Source: Pseudomonadota bacterium (GTDB lineage: Bacteria > Pseudomonadota > Gammaproteobacteria > Burkholderiales > Burkholderiaceae_C). Taken from it: a stretch of DNA of 64,000 bases. A program made the position numbers and the translations under genes. Below the pieces are notes generated by a model. The model had not been told where the DNA came from. It worked only from the letters and a program-made list of their open reading frames with translations, and ran no database searches. Numbering within the stretch: the stretch's first letter is position 1; the number at the start of each line of letters is the position of its first letter. The DNA lies in the NCBI GenBank assembly GCA_963204815.1, contig CAUJHQ010000029.1:62001-126000 (forward strand), written 5' to 3'. Positions 24,107 to 33,165 of this stretch are shown in pieces.

Positions 24107-24930
24107 GGCGCCAGCCCGCGCAGGAAGTCGGAACCGGCGTAGCCGCCGGGGCGGCGCTGAGCGATGGTGGGGTAGGCGCGCGCGCGCAGGCTGCCGTCCA
24201 TGAAGACCGTCTCGCCGCTCATGTAGGCCGCCTCGTCGCAGCACAGCCAGGCCACGAGGCCGGCGATCTCGTCGGCGCTGGCGGCGCGGCCGGCCGGCAC
24301 GTTGCCGATCCAGGCCTGGCGCTGCGTGGCGGACTGCAGGAAGGGCGCGGTCGCCGGCGTCTCGGTGAGCCCGGGGCCGACGCCGACCACGCGCACGCCG
24401 TGCGGCGCGAGCTCCAGGCCCGCCACCTGGTTGAACATGACGACACCGGCCTTCGCCACGCAGTAGGCCGCGAGCCCTTCGCCCGGCTGCACCGCGTTCG
24501 TCGACGCGATGTTCACCACCGCGCCGCCGCCGCCCTGGCGCAGCATCTGCCGCGACGCATGCTTGGTGCAGAGGAAGACGCCGGTGAGGTCGACGTCCAT
24601 CACGCCCTGCCACTGCGCGAGCGTCATGTCGACGACCTCGGCCGACGTGCCGTAGCCGGCCGCGTGCACCGCGATGTCCAGGCGGCCGAACCGTTCGACC
24701 GTGGCCTGCACGGCCGCTTCGATGTCGGCTTCGCGGGCGACGTCGGCCGCCAGCGCGACGGCTGCGTCACCGAGCGCATCGGCCACCGCCTGCGCGGCGT
24801 CGAGCCGGCGGTCGACGACGGCGACGCGGCCGCCTTCGGCCACCAGGCGCCGCGCCACCGCGGCGCCGATGCCCGAACCGCCGCCCGTGACCCACGCGAC
24901 GCGGCCCTCGAAGCGGCGCGCCGGGTTCAT
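24103..24930 (-). CDS. Short-chain dehydrogenase/reductase
   Basis: A 275-residue classical SDR with the cofactor motif TGGGSGIG (residues 15-22) and the catalytic Ser143, Tyr156 and Lys160 (YCVAK). An Asp at the end of beta-2 (VAVVDRR) suggests NAD rather than NADP. It is coupled at both ends by ATGA overlaps, with the binding-protein gene upstream and the Zn-dehydrogenase downstream. It is probably part of one catabolic route. Confidence 0.9.
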   Translation of the reverse strand: MNPARRFEGRVAWVTGGGSGIGAAVARRLVAEGGRVAVVDRRLDAAQAVADALGDAAVALAADVAREADIEAAVQATVERFGRLDIAVHAAGYGTSAEVVDMTLAQWQGVMDVDLTGVFLCTKHASRQMLRQGGGGAVVNIASTNAVQPGEGLAAYCVAKAGVVMFNQVAGLELAPHGVRVVGVGPGLTETPATAPFLQSATQRQAWIGNVPAGRAASADEIAGLVAWLCCDEAAYMSGETVFMDGSLRARAYPTIAQRRPGGYAGSDFLRGLAP

Positions 24931-26099
24931 TCGCAGGTCAGCGCCGGCGGCGGCACCACCGCCGACGCCGGTTCCAGGCGGCGCAGCGCGAGCCGGCCCT
25001 TGCCTTCGCCGGCCGCTTCCACCTGCACCAGCGCCATCGGGCGCATCAGCTGGTGGTCGGCGCCGCGCATCTCGACGTCGCCGAAGATCGTGTTCGCCTT
25101 CAGGCCGACGAGCGCCTTGCGCACCGCCGCCACGTCGGTGCTGCCGGCCCGCTCGATGGCGGCCTTCAGCACTTCCATCATCTGGTAGTGCTCGGCTTCG
25201 ATGAAGGACGGCGGGCGCTTGAAGCGTTCGACCCAGGCCTTCACGAAGGCGGCGTTCTTCGGGCCCGGATACTCGGGCGAGTAGCTGATGGCCGAGTAGG
25301 CGCCCACCGTGGTGTCGCCCTGGCCGACGAGCGCGATGTCGTTCGTGAAGTTCGACGACACCACGGTCTTGAACTTCGCGAACAGGCCGAACTGCTTCTG
25401 CTGCTTGGCGAAGGTGATGCCGTCGGAGCCGACCACCACGACCGCCAGGCCGTCGGCCGGCTTGGCGACGAGCTGCGAGATGTGCGAGCCGAAGTCGGTC
25501 GTGCCCTGCGCCGCGAACACCGTGGTCAGCACGCTGCCGCCGAGTTCCTCGACGACCGATCGGAAGCGCTTGTTGAAGTCGTGGCCGAGCGCGTAGTCGG
25601 GCGCGATCAGGTTCCAGGTCTTGTGGCCGCTGCTCTTGATGACCGAGCGCAGCACCGCCGCCTGCATGCTGTCGTTCGACGAGGTGCGGAAGTAGTTCGG
25701 CTGGCAGGCCTTGGACGTGAGCTCGTCGGACGACGCGTTGGCGTCGAGCAGCAGCGCGTTCAGCTGCGGCAGGCGCGGCTGCAGCGCGAGCGCCATCGCC
25801 GAGGTGTTGAAGCCGGTCAGGAAGGACACGCCGCTCTGCTCGGTGAGCGACTGCGCCGTCTGCAGCGCGCCGGCCGGCGTGCCGGCATGCGCCTGCACCA
25901 CCACCTCGAAGCGGCGACCGCCGAGCACGCCGCCCTGGGCGTTGAACTGCTCGGCGGCGAACTTCACCGGCTCGATCAGGTGCGCCTGGAAGAACGCGAA
26001 CGGGCCGGCGTCGACCGACATCAGGCCGACCTTGATGGCCTGCGCCTGCGCCTGTGCGGCGAACGCGACGGCGCCCAGGACCAGAAGTCTGCGAAGCAT
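24927..26099 (-). CDS. LivK-type ABC transporter substrate-binding protein
   Basis: A 390-residue periplasmic binding protein of the branched-chain amino acid type (Peripla_BP_6). It has a signal peptide (about residues 1-19, LGAVAFAAQAQAQA) and the repeated two-lobe pattern. No permease or ATPase genes are adjacent, so the protein must use components encoded elsewhere or act as a sensor. It is the first gene of the five-gene operon running to 21040. A promoter with TTGACG and ATAAGG lies about 70-110 bases upstream. Confidence 0.88.
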   Translation of the reverse strand: MLRRLLVLGAVAFAAQAQAQAIKVGLMSVDAGPFAFFQAHLIEPVKFAAEQFNAQGGVLGGRRFEVVVQAHAGTPAGALQTAQSLTEQSGVSFLTGFNTSAMALALQPRLPQLNALLLDANASSDELTSKACQPNYFRTSSNDSMQAAVLRSVIKSSGHKTWNLIAPDYALGHDFNKRFRSVVEELGGSVLTTVFAAQGTTDFGSHISQLVAKPADGLAVVVVGSDGITFAKQQKQFGLFAKFKTVVSSNFTNDIALVGQGDTTVGAYSAISYSPEYPGPKNAAFVKAWVERFKRPPSFIEAEHYQMMEVLKAAIERAGSTDVAAVRKALVGLKANTIFGDVEMRGADHQLMRPMALVQVEAAGEGKGRLALRRLEPASAVVPPPALTCE

Positions 26100-26178
26100 G
26101 CGGAGGTCTCCTCTTGGGGTGGTTCGGGCACCGGGCAGGCCGATCCGAACCGGGCCGCCGCCAGCGTCAATGGACCGA

Positions 26179-26207
26179 CCTTATGCGAAGGTTCGGATTG
26201 ACGTCAA
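26179..26207 (-). promoter_or_regulatory. Predicted promoter of the leftward catabolic operon
   Basis: On the minus strand a -35 TTGACG (26207-26202) and a -10 ATAAGG (26184-26179) are separated by 17 bases. The -35 lies inside a perfect 10-bp palindrome TTGACGTCAA (26198-26207), a possible operator. The sequence CGTCAATGG occurs twice, 37 bases apart, at 26165 and 26202. Confidence 0.55.
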
Positions 26208-26243
26208 TGGTACAACCCTTGACTCTGCAACGCCGCGAGGCGC

Positions 26244-26861
26244 TCAGTCGCCGAGGTCGACCCACCCCGCCAGCGGCACGCCCGCCAGCGCGGCGGGGAG
26301 TTCGTGGTCGGCCACCACCCAGGTGCGCTGCGCGTCGGCGGCGGCCTGCTCGAAGAGCGCCGTCAGCGCGCGGATCGAGGGCGCGTCCAGCGCCGCGAAC
26401 GGCGCGTCGACCAGCGTCAGCCGGGCGCCACTCGCCGCCGCCCCCACCAGCCCCACCTTGCGCCGGCTGCCGGTGGACAGCATGTACAGCGGCTTGGCGA
26501 TGTGCTCGGCGAGCCCGAAGGCGTCGACCAGGCGGCGCTCGAGCGCGCGGTCCCAGCCGGCGTGCAACGCGCGCCGCGCCTCCAGCCAGGCCTGCGCGAC
26601 GGTGGCGTTCGCGGCGGCGTCGGCGGCGTCCTCGAACCACACCGATGCGGTGCCGCGCCGCAGTTCGCCCGCCGTCGGCGCCAGCGTGCCGGCCATCAGG
26701 CGCAGCAGCGTGCTCTTGCCGCGGCCGTCGCCGCCGCGAACCCAGGCCAGCCCGGGGCCGATGCTGAACGACAGGCCGGCCAGCACGTCGGTGCCGGGGT
26801 GGCGGAAGCCCAGGCCGTGCGCCTGCAGCACGGCGCCTGGGGCGGGAGAAGTTGCGGTCAT
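26244..26861 (-). CDS. Small ABC transporter ATPase with altered Walker B
   Basis: A 205-residue ABC ATPase of CcmA-like size. Walker A is GGDGRGKST, the signature is LSTGSRRKV and the switch His lies in VVADHELP. The Walker B reads LTLVDAPFAALD, so the usual catalytic Glu after Asp is Ala. Hydrolysis may therefore be slow or use another residue. No permease gene is adjacent. The ATG at 26861 gives the normal N-terminus. It diverges from the DUF4405 gene. Confidence 0.8.
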   Translation of the reverse strand: MTATSPAPGAVLQAHGLGFRHPGTDVLAGLSFSIGPGLAWVRGGDGRGKSTLLRLMAGTLAPTAGELRRGTASVWFEDAADAAANATVAQAWLEARRALHAGWDRALERRLVDAFGLAEHIAKPLYMLSTGSRRKVGLVGAAASGARLTLVDAPFAALDAPSIRALTALFEQAAADAQRTWVVADHELPAALAGVPLAGWVDLGD

Positions 26862-26993
26862 GCCGCGATTCTGGCGGCGCGGTGGTTTGCGCCAGCGCAA
26901 ACCGCGACGTGCGCGTTGACGCGGCGGCAACCGGGCAGCAACACGCGGCCGCAACACTCGAGCATCGTCAACTCACTTCCCGGATCCAGATCC

Positions 26994-27506
26994 ATGAACC
27001 CCGTGTCGCGCGAGTGGGCCACCCCGCTCACCCTGGGCAGCTTCGCGCTGATGGCCAGCACCGGCGTGCTGATGTTCTTCCACCTCGACAGCGGCGTGCA
27101 GAAGGTGGCGCACGAGTGGCTCGGCTGGGGCCTGGTGGCGGCGGTGGCGTTGCACGCCACGGCGAACGGCAAGGCCTTGCTGCGGCACCTGCAGGCGCCG
27201 GGGCGGCCGCGCGTCATCCTCGCGCTGTGCGCGGTCGCGCTGGCGGGCAGCTTCTTCGTGTCGCTGCCGGGCGGCGAAGCGGCGTCGCCGCCCGTGCTGG
27301 CGCTGCGCGCCGTGGCGCAGGCACCGCTGAGCGCGGTGGCGCCGCTGGCCGGCAAGCCGGTGGCGCAGCTGCGCAGCGAGCTGGCCGCTGCCGGCGTGGT
27401 GGTGGCGAGCGACGACGCGTCGATCGAGAGCGCCGCGAAGGGCGACCGCGAACGCCTGGGCCTCGCGATGCGCGTGGCCTTCGCGGCGCCGGCCGCCGCG
27501 CGCTGA
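26994..27506 (+). CDS. DUF4405-like membrane protein
   Basis: A 170-residue protein with two N-terminal membrane segments carrying His residues (FFHLDSG, KVAHEWLGW, ALHATANG), a pattern seen in DUF4405/cytochrome-like bundles. A third hydrophobic segment (about residues 77-97) and a periplasmic-looking C-terminal region follow. The His arrangement would allow heme binding, but this is not proven. The ATG follows a weak ribosome site. It converges with the PIG-L gene, with no gap. Confidence 0.65.
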   Translation: MNPVSREWATPLTLGSFALMASTGVLMFFHLDSGVQKVAHEWLGWGLVAAVALHATANGKALLRHLQAPGRPRVILALCAVALAGSFFVSLPGGEAASPPVLALRAVAQAPLSAVAPLAGKPVAQLRSELAAAGVVVASDDASIESAAKGDRERLGLAMRVAFAAPAAAR

Positions 27507-28388
27507 CTACGCGTCGACCGCGAGCGCCGCCGCGGCGTCGGCGCCGCCGGGCAGCAGGCGGCCGGCCACGGTGCCGGACGATTCGGCACCGCCGTCCCAA
27601 CGCTGCACGCGGTAGAGCATGGCGAAGCGCATCGACGGCGCGGCCTGGCCGAGGCCGCCCACCCGTTCGGCCCCGCGCCGCACGGCGTCCATGCACTGCG
27701 CGGGCAGGTTCAGGTGGTACGGGTTGCGCGCCACCTCGCCGGCGTGGCAGGCCACCGACGCGGCCAGCCGCGCCACCTGTTCGGTGCTCAGTTCGACCAT
27801 GCGGTTGGGCGCCGCCAGCGTGCCCCAGTACTCGGTTTGCACGGTGGCGAGTCGGAGCGCCGGCCCCACGGCGCGCAGCGCGTCGAGCGCCAGTGCGTGC
27901 GTGCCCACGTGGGCCGGCTGCACGTCGCCGGCGTGCGGGAAGAACAATGCCTGCGGCCGCCAGCGCAGCAGCGCATCGGCCACGGCCTGCACGCAGCGCG
28001 CCCAGTGCGCCGGCGCGCGCTGCGCCACGCCCGGGTCGAGCCGCCCTTCGGCCCGGTGCACGGCGTCCAGCAGCTCGAAGCCCAGCACCGCGCAGGCGGC
28101 CTGCAGCTCGCGCCAGCGGCCTTCGCGGCGGTCCATCGCGCTGCCCAGCGTGACCGGCAGGTTGACGATGCGCCAGCCCGCTTCGCGCAGGCGCAGCGGC
28201 CAGCCGCCGGTGAGGCCTTCGTCGTCGGGGTGGGGCGACAGCAGCAGCGCCACCGGCGCGTCGACCGCGGGCACCGGCAGCGCAGGCAGCGGCGCGGTCG
28301 CCGGCCAGGTGGCGGCCGCCGCGCGCAACCGTTCGGCTTCGCGCACGTAGTGCAGCAGGTCCGGGTGCACGTGCGGCCCGGGGTTCAT
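27507..28388 (-). CDS. PIG-L family deacetylase
   Basis: A 293-residue protein with the zinc-binding motif SPHPDDE near residue 52, typical of PIG-L/LmbE N-acetylglucosamine deacetylases. The distal His motif lies in QPAHVGTHAL. Its ATG overlaps the stop of the upstream binding-protein gene (ATGA). Pairing of a PIG-L enzyme with a solute-binding protein suggests that the ligand is, or carries, an acetylated amino sugar; this is an inference. Confidence 0.85.
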   Translation of the reverse strand: MNPGPHVHPDLLHYVREAERLRAAAATWPATAPLPALPVPAVDAPVALLLSPHPDDEGLTGGWPLRLREAGWRIVNLPVTLGSAMDRREGRWRELQAACAVLGFELLDAVHRAEGRLDPGVAQRAPAHWARCVQAVADALLRWRPQALFFPHAGDVQPAHVGTHALALDALRAVGPALRLATVQTEYWGTLAAPNRMVELSTEQVARLAASVACHAGEVARNPYHLNLPAQCMDAVRRGAERVGGLGQAAPSMRFAMLYRVQRWDGGAESSGTVAGRLLPGGADAAAALAVDA

Positions 28389-29404
28389 CGCGGTGCCTGG
28401 TTGATCTCCTTCTCCCAGCGGCCGATCAGGCGCGTGCGCTCTTCCTTCGAGCCGAACTTCTTCAGGTCGTAGTCGATGAACTTCATCTGCGACGCCGGCG
28501 GCATCAGCGGGTGCAGCGGCGTGTCCTTGTGGGACGGGATCGTGTACGAGCCCGAGGCCGCGGCCAGCGCCTGCGCCGCCGGCGTCAGCTGCCATTCGTA
28601 GAAGCGGCGCGCCGGCTCGGCGTTGCGCGCGCCCTTCACCAGGCTCATGGCGCCGATCTCGTAGCCGGTGCCTTCGCAGGGCACCAGTGTCTTCACCGGC
28701 AGGCCCTGCTTGGCCTCGCCGGCGGCGAGCGCGAGGAAGCCGATCGCGATGCCGGTCTCGCCACGGCCGACGTTCTTCACCGGCCCGGCGCCCGAACGCG
28801 TGTACTCGGAGATGTTCTTGTGCACCGCCGCCATGTACTCGAAGGCCTTGTCCTCGCCGAACAGCTGCACGAAGGTGACGATGCCGGTGTAGGCGGTGCC
28901 CGAGCTGTTCGGGTTGGAGTTCTGCACCTCGCCCTTGTATTCGGGGCGCGCCAGGTCCTTCCAGCAGGCCGGCACGGGCAGCTTCTTCTTCGCGAGCACC
29001 TCGGGGTTGTAGGCCAGGCCCAGCGGGCCCAGGTAGACCGCCACCGCGCGGTTGCCCGCCGCACGCGCCAGCGGCGCTGCCCAGGGCTGCAGCTTGCCGG
29101 CCTCGGGCGACGTGTACGGCGCCGTCAGGTCCTGCTCGGCGGCCTGGATGTGCGGGTCGGCGGTGCCGCCGAACCAGACGTCGGTCTTCGGGTTCGCACG
29201 CTCGGCGTTCAGTTGCGCCAGCACCTCGCCGGTGCTCTTGCGCAGCATGTTCACCTTGATGCCGGTCTCGCGCTCGAAGGTGCTGGCCATCAGGCCGCAC
29301 CACTCCAGCTCGACGCTGCACAGCAGGTTGAGCTGACCCTTGTCCTGGGCGTGGGCGGCGCCGGCGGCGAGCAGGCTGCAGAGGGCGACGGCGATGATGC
29401 GCAT
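28385..29404 (-). CDS. ABC transporter extracellular substrate-binding protein
   Basis: A 339-residue protein with a signal peptide (cleavage after AAHA, about residue 19). It has the fold of Fe(3+)/spermidine-putrescine/phosphonate-type binding proteins (blocks TGIKVNMLRKSTGEVLAQL and YKGEVQNSNPNSSGTAY). No permease or ATPase gene is next to it. It is coupled to the PIG-L gene by an ATGA overlap. The ligand is unknown; the iron-binding tyrosine pair of FbpA is not evident. Confidence 0.85.
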   Translation of the reverse strand: MRIIAVALCSLLAAGAAHAQDKGQLNLLCSVELEWCGLMASTFERETGIKVNMLRKSTGEVLAQLNAERANPKTDVWFGGTADPHIQAAEQDLTAPYTSPEAGKLQPWAAPLARAAGNRAVAVYLGPLGLAYNPEVLAKKKLPVPACWKDLARPEYKGEVQNSNPNSSGTAYTGIVTFVQLFGEDKAFEYMAAVHKNISEYTRSGAGPVKNVGRGETGIAIGFLALAAGEAKQGLPVKTLVPCEGTGYEIGAMSLVKGARNAEPARRFYEWQLTPAAQALAAASGSYTIPSHKDTPLHPLMPPASQMKFIDYDLKKFGSKEERTRLIGRWEKEINQAPR

Positions 29405-29469
29405 GGCGGGTACGGCGGGGGTGGGTGGGTGACCATTGTGGTCGGGCCGCGCGCCGCGCCCGCTTGGCA

Positions 29470-30129
29470 TCAACCCGGGTCGGCGGCCGCGTCGTCGTCG
29501 AGCGCGCGCTGCACGAGCCCGGCCATCGCCTGCGCCCACGGGCACGTGCTCGCGCGCAGCCCGCGCACGGTGCCTTCGCGGTCGGGCCGCGCCTCGTCCT
29601 GGCTGGCCTTCAGCCGGCCTTCGAGGCGGTCGATCGGGATCTCGATGCCGACGACGGCGCGCAGCAGCCGGTCGACGTAGGCCGCCGGCGCGTCGCCCAC
29701 GCGCCACGGCAGCGCCTGGCGCGCCTCGTGCTCGTCGGTGAGCCGGTTCAGCACGCCGAGCAGCCAGTCACGGTCGTCGACCGCACGCGCCACGCCGTGC
29801 GCGTGGACGACGACGTAGTTCCACGTCGGCACCACCTCGCCGTGCGCGGCCTTGCCCGGGTACCAGCCCGGCGTGACGTAGGCCTGCGGCCCCTGGAACA
29901 TCACGACCGACGGCACGGCGGCGCCGAGCGTGCGCCAGACGTCGTTGGCGCGCGACACGTGGCCCACCAGCGTGCCCCGCGGGCCGCGCGTGCGGTCGAC
30001 GAAGAACGGCACGTGGTTGGCAACCAGGCCGCCGGCACCCTGGCACACCCAGCCGCCCAGCGGGTGCGCCGCCATCAGCGCGAAGAGCGCCTCGTCGTCG
30101 CCGAAGCGGTGTCGCGCGGGCACGTACAT
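29470..30129 (-). CDS. paiB: PaiB-type FMN-binding protein/regulator
   Basis: A 219-residue protein with the complete PaiB pattern: MYVPARHRF at the start, LVANHVPF, LVGHVSRAND, WYPGKAAHGEVVPTWNY and a C-terminal KASQDE. The PaiB family shares the split-barrel flavin-binding fold and was first described as a protease-production repressor in Bacillus. The gene follows the LysE/ArgO exporter gene by 9 bases and is probably co-transcribed. Confidence 0.9.
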   Translation of the reverse strand: MYVPARHRFGDDEALFALMAAHPLGGWVCQGAGGLVANHVPFFVDRTRGPRGTLVGHVSRANDVWRTLGAAVPSVVMFQGPQAYVTPGWYPGKAAHGEVVPTWNYVVVHAHGVARAVDDRDWLLGVLNRLTDEHEARQALPWRVGDAPAAYVDRLLRAVVGIEIPIDRLEGRLKASQDEARPDREGTVRGLRASTCPWAQAMAGLVQRALDDDAAADPG

Positions 30130-30138
30130 GCGGTCTCC

Positions 30139-30786
30139 TCAATGGCCCAGCAGCGCCAGCCGCAGCAGCAGCGCCGCCAGCACGAACATCGTCAGGCCGA
30201 TCAGCCCGTCCAGCACCTGCCAGGCGCGCGGCCGCGCGAACCACGGCGCCAGCCAGCGCGCGCCGAAGCCCAGCAGGCCGAACCACGACAGGCTGGCGAC
30301 GCTGGCGCCGGCGATGAACCAGCCGCGCAGCACCGCCGGCTGCTGCGCCCCGATGCTGCCGACGAGCAGCACGGTGTCCAGGTAGACGTGCGGGTTCAGC
30401 AGCGTGAACGCCGCCGCCTGCGCCAGCGCGGCGCCGCGGCCGAGCCCCGCGCCGGCCGCCGTGGCCGTGAGGCGCTGCGCGTGGCGCGCGCGCCGCAGCG
30501 CCTGCGCGCCGTACACCGCCAGGAAGCCGGCGCCGGCGAGCGCGAGCGCGCGCGCCAGGCTGGGGTGGTTGCCCAGCGCCTGCGCCATGCCCAGCACGCC
30601 GGCGGTGATGAGCACCGCGTCGGCGAGCGCGCAGAACGCCACCACCGGCGCCACGTGCTCGCGGCGCAGCCCCTGGCGCAGCACGAAGGCGTTCTGCGCG
30701 CCGATGGCGACGATGAGGCCGAAGCTCAGCGCCAGCCCCTGCAGGAACACGGGCCAGGCGAGTGCAGCGCTGTCGGCAGGGGTCAT
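30139..30786 (-). CDS. argO: LysE/ArgO-type amino-acid exporter
   Basis: A 215-residue membrane protein with six hydrophobic segments. The family motif GLIVAIGAQNAFVLRQGLRR (residues 23-42) and LNPHVYLDTVLLVGS are typical of LysE/ArgO exporters of basic amino acids. It is divergent from the ArgP-like regulator gene, the standard arrangement for this pair. Exporter substrate (Arg, Lys) is inferred from family and neighbour. Confidence 0.9.
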   Translation of the reverse strand: MTPADSAALAWPVFLQGLALSFGLIVAIGAQNAFVLRQGLRREHVAPVVAFCALADAVLITAGVLGMAQALGNHPSLARALALAGAGFLAVYGAQALRRARHAQRLTATAAGAGLGRGAALAQAAAFTLLNPHVYLDTVLLVGSIGAQQPAVLRGWFIAGASVASLSWFGLLGFGARWLAPWFARPRAWQVLDGLIGLTMFVLAALLLRLALLGH

Positions 30787-30860
30787 GGGGCGCAGCTTGC
30801 CAGCCCGGCGGCGTGAAGCCAAACTGTCTCTCCTAACGCCGATGAAGCAGAACTGAATCG

Positions 30861-31757
30861 ATGCTGGACTACGCCGCACTCGCCGCGCTGGCCGCCGTGG
30901 TCCGCGAAGGCAGCTTCGACCGCGCCGCGCGCGCGCTCCACGTCACGCCCTCGGCGGTGTCGCAGCGCGTGCGACTGCTCGAAGAGCGCGTGGGCTGCGC
31001 GCTCGTCGTGCGCGGCCAGCCCTGCCGTGCCACCGAAACCGGCCGCCGGCTGTGCCAGCACGTCGACCGCGTGCGGCTGCTCGAACAGGACCTGCAGGGC
31101 ACGCTGCCCGCGCTGGCGCCGGAGGGCGTGGCGCGCGTGGCGCTGCCGGTGGCCGTGAACGCCGACAGCCTGGCCACCTGGTTCGCGCCCGCGCTGGCGC
31201 GCTTCGCGGCGAACGCGCCGGTGCTGGTGGAACTGGCGGTGGACGACCAGGACCACACCACCGAATGGCTGCGCAGCGGCGCGGTGCTCGCCGCCGTGAC
31301 CGGCACGGCGCGACCGGCCGCCGGCTGCAGCGTGCGCCCGCTCGGCGCCATGCGCTACGTGGCCGCCGCCAGCCCGGCGTTCGTGAAGCGCCACTTCGCC
31401 GCCGGCGTCGGCGCCGGCACGCTGGCGCGCGCGCCCAGCCTGGTCTTCAACACGAAGGACGAACTGCAGGACCGCTGGGTGCGCCGCCTGTGCCACCGCC
31501 ACGTGGAACTGCCGCGCCACACGTTGCCGTCGCCGCAGGCCTTCGTGACGGCCGCTGTCGCCGGCATGGGCTGGGGGCTGCAGCCGCTGGCGCTGGTGGC
31601 GCCGCTGCTCGCGGACGGCGCGCTCGTCGAGCTGGTGCCCGGCACGCCGCTGGACGTGCCGTTGCACTGGCAGCACGCGCGCGCCGCGTCGGCGCTGCTC
31701 GACGGCCTGGGCCGCGAGGTGGCCGCGGCGGCGCGGGCGGCGCGACGGCCGGCCTGA
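30861..31757 (+). CDS. argP: LysR-family regulator of the ArgP/LysG type
   Basis: A 298-residue LysR-type regulator with an N-terminal helix-turn-helix (residues 1-60: AALAAVVREGSFDRAARALH, then VTPSAVSQRVRLLEERVG). The effector domain has the ArgP block VFNTKDELQDRWVRR. ArgP activates the exporter gene in response to Arg or Lys. The divergent exporter 75 bases away supports the assignment, and the intergenic space (30787-30860) should hold its binding site. Confidence 0.9.
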   Translation: MLDYAALAALAAVVREGSFDRAARALHVTPSAVSQRVRLLEERVGCALVVRGQPCRATETGRRLCQHVDRVRLLEQDLQGTLPALAPEGVARVALPVAVNADSLATWFAPALARFAANAPVLVELAVDDQDHTTEWLRSGAVLAAVTGTARPAAGCSVRPLGAMRYVAAASPAFVKRHFAAGVGAGTLARAPSLVFNTKDELQDRWVRRLCHRHVELPRHTLPSPQAFVTAAVAGMGWGLQPLALVAPLLADGALVELVPGTPLDVPLHWQHARAASALLDGLGREVAAAARAARRPA

Positions 31758-31860
31758 CCGCCCGGGCAGCGCCCCCGCGCTTGATCTGCGCCATGTTTTC
31801 GGTGCGCCGCCGCGGCTCTGCTGGGCGCTCGTGAACCTCTCCCCTGCCGGAGGCGCTGAC

Positions 31861-33165
31861 GTGAACCTTTGGGATCCGGGTGACATCGACGACACGGCCG
31901 ACTGGCTGGGCACGGCATCGCGCATGGCGCACGTGGCCGTCGGCGTGTCGAACCTCGACACCGGGGTCTGCGTCGAAGCCAACGAGGCCTTCGGCCGCCT
32001 GTTCCACCTGTCGCGCGCGCAGATCGTGGGCCACTCCGCGGCCGAACTGGGCATCTGGCCGGATGCCGCGCAACGCGATCGGCTGATGGCGACCCTGCGG
32101 CGCGAGGGCCACGTCACGCGCTTCGAGGCGCGCTACCGCAACAGCCTGGGCGAGACCGGCGACCTCGAGATCTCCGCGCGCGTCATCGTCCGCCACGGCG
32201 AGCGCTTCGTGATCGACTTCCTGACCGAGGCGACGACCCAGCGCGAGGTCGTCGAGGGCCTGCGCGTCGCGCAGAGCCGCCTGGGCGTCGTCCTGCGCGC
32301 CTCCGACATGCTCGTGTTCCGGCAGGACGCGGCGCTGCGCTACACCTGGGTGGCGAATCCGGCACTCGGCGCCACGGAGTCCGAGCTCATCGGCCGCACC
32401 GATGAAGACATCATGGGCGCGGAGGCCGCGGCGCCGCTGGTGGCCGTCAAGCGCCGCGTGCTGGCCACCGCCTGCGCGGAGCGGCGCGACGTGTGGGTCG
32501 CGCACAACGGCCAGCTCGGCTGTTTCGACCTCGTCGTCGAACCCGAGCGCGACGCCGCGGGGCGCGTCGTCGGCATCGTCTGCGCCGCGCAGGACATCAC
32601 GCGGCGGATGGCCGCGAGCAGCACGCCGCCGGGCACCGCCGTGCGCACGATCCAGGGCATGAGCTCGCTGATCGGCCGCGAGGCGCTGACGACGCGGCAG
32701 GCCGAGCGCCTGCAGCGCATCGACGATGCGGCCGGGCGCCTGCGCGGGCCGCCCGACCCCACGCCGGCACGCGAGCGCCTGCGCAAGGAACATGCGGGCA
32801 AGCGGGTCGTCGTGGCCGAACACAACCCGGTGATGCGCCTGATGGTCGCCGCGCTGCTGGAGGAAGCCGGCTTGCAGCCGATCGTGGCCGTCAGCGGCGT
32901 CGAGGCGTTCAGCTTCACGATGCAGAGCACGCCCGCGCTGCTGCTGCTCGACATGGAACTGCCGCAGAACGGCGGTGTCGCCGCGGCACGCGCGCTGCGC
33001 ACGATGGCGCCGCCCGCATTGCCGATCGTCGCGATGCTCTCGGTGTCGGCACCGGTCGGTGCGGCGCTGGCACTCGACGCCGACCTCGACGACGTGCTCG
33101 ACAAGCCGGTGGCGGCGGCCCGGCTCTACGAACGGGTCCTCGCATGGCTCTCGGCGGGAACATGA
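31861..33165 (+). CDS. PAS-PAS-receiver protein with a remnant kinase dimerisation segment
   Basis: A 434-residue protein. Two PAS domains lie at about residues 15-130 and 140-250. A receiver spans about 310-430, with Asp364 as the phosphorylation site ([13 protein letters not shown]); the acidic pair at its start is reduced to EH (VVAEHNP). Residues about 264-294 ([20 protein letters not shown] and [11 protein letters not shown]) resemble the second half of a HisKA domain, but the His box and the ATPase are missing. The GTG at 31861 has GGAGG 7 bases upstream and is preferred over the GTG at 31831. Its stop overlaps the hybrid kinase start (ATGA). Confidence 0.85.
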   Translation: MNLWDPGDIDDTADWLGTASRMAHVAVGVSNLDTGVCVEANEAFGRLFHLSRAQIVGHSAAELGIWPDAAQRDRLMATLRREGHVTRFEARYRNSLGETGDLEISARVIVRHGERFVIDFLTEATTQREVVEGLRVAQSRLGVVLRASDMLVFRQDAALRYTWVANPALGATESELIGRTDEDIMGAEAAAPLVAVKRRVLATACAERRDVWVAHNGQLGCFDLVVEPERDAAGRVVGIVCAAQDITRRMAASSTPPGTAVRTIQGMSSLIGREALTTRQAERLQRIDDAAGRLRGPPDPTPARERLRKEHAGKRVVVAEHNPVMRLMVAALLEEAGLQPIVAVSGVEAFSFTMQSTPALLLLDMELPQNGGVAAARALRTMAPPALPIVAMLSVSAPVGAALALDADLDDVLDKPVAAARLYERVLAWLSAGT

